Positions 16,167-17,487 of a DNA stretch of 17,487 nucleotides are shown one piece after another (position 1 is the stretch's first letter; each line of letters opens with the position of its first letter). Source of the stretch: Sphingomicrobium sp. (GTDB lineage Bacteria; Pseudomonadota; Alphaproteobacteria; Sphingomonadales; Sphingomonadaceae). The position numbers and the translations under genes were made by a program. The stretch lies in NCBI GenBank assembly GCA_030146725.1, contig JASLBJ010000093.1, positions 1 to 17,487 on the forward strand, written 5' to 3'. The notes under the pieces are model-generated. The model saw only the letters and a list, made by a program, of their open reading frames with translations. It was not told the origin of the DNA and searched no databases.

Positions 16167-16871
16167 TTGCGGCGCACGCTTGCCACCCCCGCCCTCCCTT
16201 CGCTAGCGGCTGCGGGCCTGACTCGCTTCAATGACCTTCTTGAAGGCTACCGCCGCTTTCGTGATCATGGCTGGAAGCGGGAGCGCGCGCGCTGGGCGGA
16301 GCTTGCCGAAGGACAGAGCCCCAAAGTGATGGTAATCGCCTGTTCCGACAGCAGGGTCGATCCAGCGCAAATCTTCGACGTAAAGCCGGGTGAGATGTTC
16401 GTCGTTCGGAATGTCGCCAATCTTGCGCCGCCGTTCGAAACCACTCCGGGACGGCACGGCGTGTCGGCGGCTCTCGAGTTCGCGGTCACTCAGCTACAGG
16501 TGGAGGAGATCGTCGTCCTCGGCCATGGCTCTTGCGGCGGCTGCGCTGCGGCACTCTCCGGCCAGTTCGATTCTGCCGATCATGGCTCCGGGCATTTCAT
16601 CGCGGAGTGGGTTGAACTGCTGACGGAAGCCCGCGACGGCGTGCGTTTGCGGCATCCTGACCTTGGGCCCGATGCGTTCGAAGAGATGGAATTGGAAGCG
16701 GTGCGGGTGAGCCTGGCGAACCTGCGCACATTTCCCTGGATCGCGGCACGCGAGAACGCAGGAAAGCTGACCCTTCACGGAGCGCATTTTGCGATCGCGA
16801 AGGGCCAGCTCTACTTGCTGGACGAGGCTGAACCGTGTTCCGCCCCGCCTAGTGCGAAGCCGCTAGACTAG
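16167..16871 (+). CDS. Beta-class carbonic anhydrase
   Basis: A zinc enzyme interconverting CO2 and bicarbonate. From the TTG at 16167 it would have 234 residues, with the core starting at LLEGYRRFR (about residue 24). Zinc and active-site residues are Cys59, Asp61 and Arg63 in ACSDSRVDP, and His120 and Cys123 in [18 protein letters not shown] is also typical. The start is uncertain. The TTG is the only standard start codon between the upstream stop at 16161 and the middle of the active site, and its Shine-Dalgarno is poor. It lies 16 nt from the lipA start on the other strand. The TAG stop overlaps the stop of the convergent neighbour through a shared CTAG (16868-16871). Confidence 0.9.
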   Translation: MRRTLATPALPSLAAAGLTRFNDLLEGYRRFRDHGWKRERARWAELAEGQSPKVMVIACSDSRVDPAQIFDVKPGEMFVVRNVANLAPPFETTPGRHGVSAALEFAVTQLQVEEIVVLGHGSCGGCAAALSGQFDSADHGSGHFIAEWVELLTEARDGVRLRHPDLGPDAFEEMELEAVRVSLANLRTFPWIAARENAGKLTLHGAHFAIAKGQLYLLDEAEPCSAPPSAKPLD

Positions 16872-17212
16872 CAGCGGGTGTTGTAGTTGTAGACCGGACG
16901 GCCGTTCTGGTCGACGTAGTAGCAGTAGCCGCGGGTATCGCGATAATACTGACGCCCGCCGACAACATTGCCGAGGACCGCGCCGGCGATCCCGCCAGCG
17001 ATGGCGCCTTCGATCGGGCTGACGCCGCCGACAATGGCACCGAGGCCGGCACCAACCGCCGCACCGGCAATCGCGCCTTGCGCCGTACGGCCAGTCTGTG
17101 ACGTGTTGTTGTTCCCGTAATAGGGATCATTGTTATAGCCATACGGGCTGGTGGCGCAGCCTGCGACAGCCATGCTGCCGGCAAGCGCGGCGGTAAGTGC
17201 GAACTTCTTCAT
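16868..17212 (-). CDS. Glycine-zipper lipoprotein (17 kDa surface antigen-like)
   Basis: A small outer-membrane-type lipoprotein of 114 residues, function unknown. The signal peptide MKKFALTAALAGSMAVAGC has a lipobox VAGC with the lipidated Cys19. A Tyr/Asn-rich stretch follows (YGYNNDPYYGNNN), then a glycine-zipper region (about 46-86) rich in GAxxGAxxG patterns interrupted by SPIEGA, which probably forms paired membrane helices. A Tyr-rich end has cysteines at 97 and 114, possibly a disulfide. The ATG at 17212 is chosen because it starts a classic signal peptide with GAGGAG 7 nt upstream; longer versions of this frame are not real. Related proteins are often envelope-stress or general-stress induced. 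Confidence 0.88.
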   Translation of the reverse strand: MKKFALTAALAGSMAVAGCATSPYGYNNDPYYGNNNTSQTGRTAQGAIAGAAVGAGLGAIVGGVSPIEGAIAGGIAGAVLGNVVGGRQYYRDTRGYCYYVDQNGRPVYNYNTRC

Positions 17213-17219
17213 GTCGTGA

Positions 17220-17225
17220 CTCCTC
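17220..17225 (-). promoter_or_regulatory. Shine-Dalgarno of the glycine-zipper lipoprotein
   Basis: GAGGAG on the minus strand, 7 nt before the ATG at 17212. It is the strongest, best-spaced ribosome-binding site in the window. It fixes the start at the signal peptide and suggests high expression. Confidence 0.8.
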
Positions 17226-17319
17226 AACTGGCCCCCTTGATGAGACAACAGTGCATGACGGGGCGTTTCGTTCCCGCATCGAATCGGCAATAAGCGGCGA
17301 AACGAAGGAATTGAGGGAC
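17226..17319. promoter_or_regulatory. Divergent intergenic region, lipoprotein / NYN gene
   Basis: The longest non-coding stretch of the window. It contains an inverted repeat, CGTTTCG (17264-17270) and CGAAACG (17298-17304), 27 nt apart, that could be an operator pair or a loose hairpin. GGAAC lies on the minus strand (17270-17274), but no GTT follows at EcfG spacing. AAGGA (17305-17309) and GAGG (17313-17316) precede the NYN gene start. No confident -35/-10 pair is seen. Confidence 0.3.
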
Positions 17320-17487
17320 ATGACCGAGCGCCGCCCTGATGCCGAAGCCAACATCGCGCTGTTGATCGACGCCGACAATGCATCGCCGGATCAGCTCGAT
17401 CACGTTCTGTTGGTGCTGGGGGAGCTTGGCACCATCAATATCCGCCGCGCCTACGGCAATTGGCAAAAGCCGAGCCTCAAAGGCTGG
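17320..17487 (+). CDS. NYN-domain (PIN-like, LabA/DUF88) protein, 3' end missing
   Basis: Only the first 56 residues are in the window; the frame is open at the right edge. The N-terminus has ANIALLIDADNASPDQLD, where the DADN acidic/Asn pattern is the first active-site element of NYN (PIN-like) ribonuclease domains, followed by RRAYGNWQKPSLKGW. Bacterial members of this type often carry a C-terminal OST-HTH/LOTUS domain, which cannot be checked here. The likely role is RNA cleavage or binding. The ATG is preceded by GAGG 3 nt upstream and AAGGA 10 nt upstream. It is divergent from the glycine-zipper lipoprotein. Confidence 0.85.
   Translation, partial: MTERRPDAEANIALLIDADNASPDQLDHVLLVLGELGTINIRRAYGNWQKPSLKGW

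Noticed and set aside
17213..17274. A possible EcfG (general stress) promoter upstream of the glycine-zipper lipoprotein, from GGAAC on the minus strand
   Set aside because: The GTT element is about 20 nt downstream rather than the usual 16-17, so the match to the consensus fails.
16868..17383. A longer (171-residue) version of the glycine-zipper protein
   Set aside because: The extra N-terminal part is Arg/Cys/His-rich with no homolog-like features and would bury the signal peptide. The ATG at 17212 has a strong Shine-Dalgarno and a perfect lipobox.

Overview
The window is a gene-dense, GC-rich chromosomal segment of an alphaproteobacterium, most likely of the order Sphingomonadales. This assignment rests on three features. 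The ispD-ispF fusion sits next to dusB. The dusB-ntrY-ntrX-hfq-hflX order is the alphaproteobacterial ntr/hfq neighbourhood. Hfq carries two Sm domains in one chain, a form I recall from sphingomonads such as Novosphingobium. No tRNA, rRNA, IS element, prophage or CRISPR array was seen, and no gene-free stretch exceeds about 110 bases.

Layout. Bases 1-5765 (+) form one compact operon: tmk (5' end cut off), holB, metG, tatD, an MBL-fold phosphodiesterase-like gene, and two tandem membrane-anchored retropepsin-like proteases. Five of its six junctions are 4-nt stop/start overlaps. After a short AT-rich gap comes mazG (+), whose 3' end overlaps that of hflX. Bases 6567-13105 (-) read, in transcription order, dusB, ntrY, ntrX, hfq, hflX. 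Divergent from dusB is ispDF-pncC (+, 13156-14810). The 3' end of pncC overlaps a RatA/Coq10-type START protein, which lies downstream of lipA (-, 14771-16150). A beta-carbonic anhydrase (+) diverges from lipA and ends tail to tail with a glycine-zipper lipoprotein (-). A NYN-domain gene (+) is cut off by the right edge.

How the genes work together. The first operon joins dTTP supply (tmk), the replicative clamp loader (holB) and methionyl-tRNA synthesis (metG) with hydrolases. The central minus-strand block links tRNA dihydrouridine modification (dusB), a redox/nitrogen-type two-component system (ntrYX), the RNA chaperone Hfq and the ribosome-rescue GTPase HflX. The right block is housekeeping: isoprenoid precursors (ispDF), NMN deamidation (pncC), lipoate synthesis (lipA), a lipid or quinone-binding protein, and CO2 hydration.

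Most of the window is ordinary core genome. The best candidates for something less described are: the double-Sm Hfq, whose two domains differ in their predicted rim residues; the coupled pair of single-lobe aspartic proteases that could heterodimerise; a hairpin that places the ntrY Shine-Dalgarno in its loop; and the overlap of all three convergent gene pairs.
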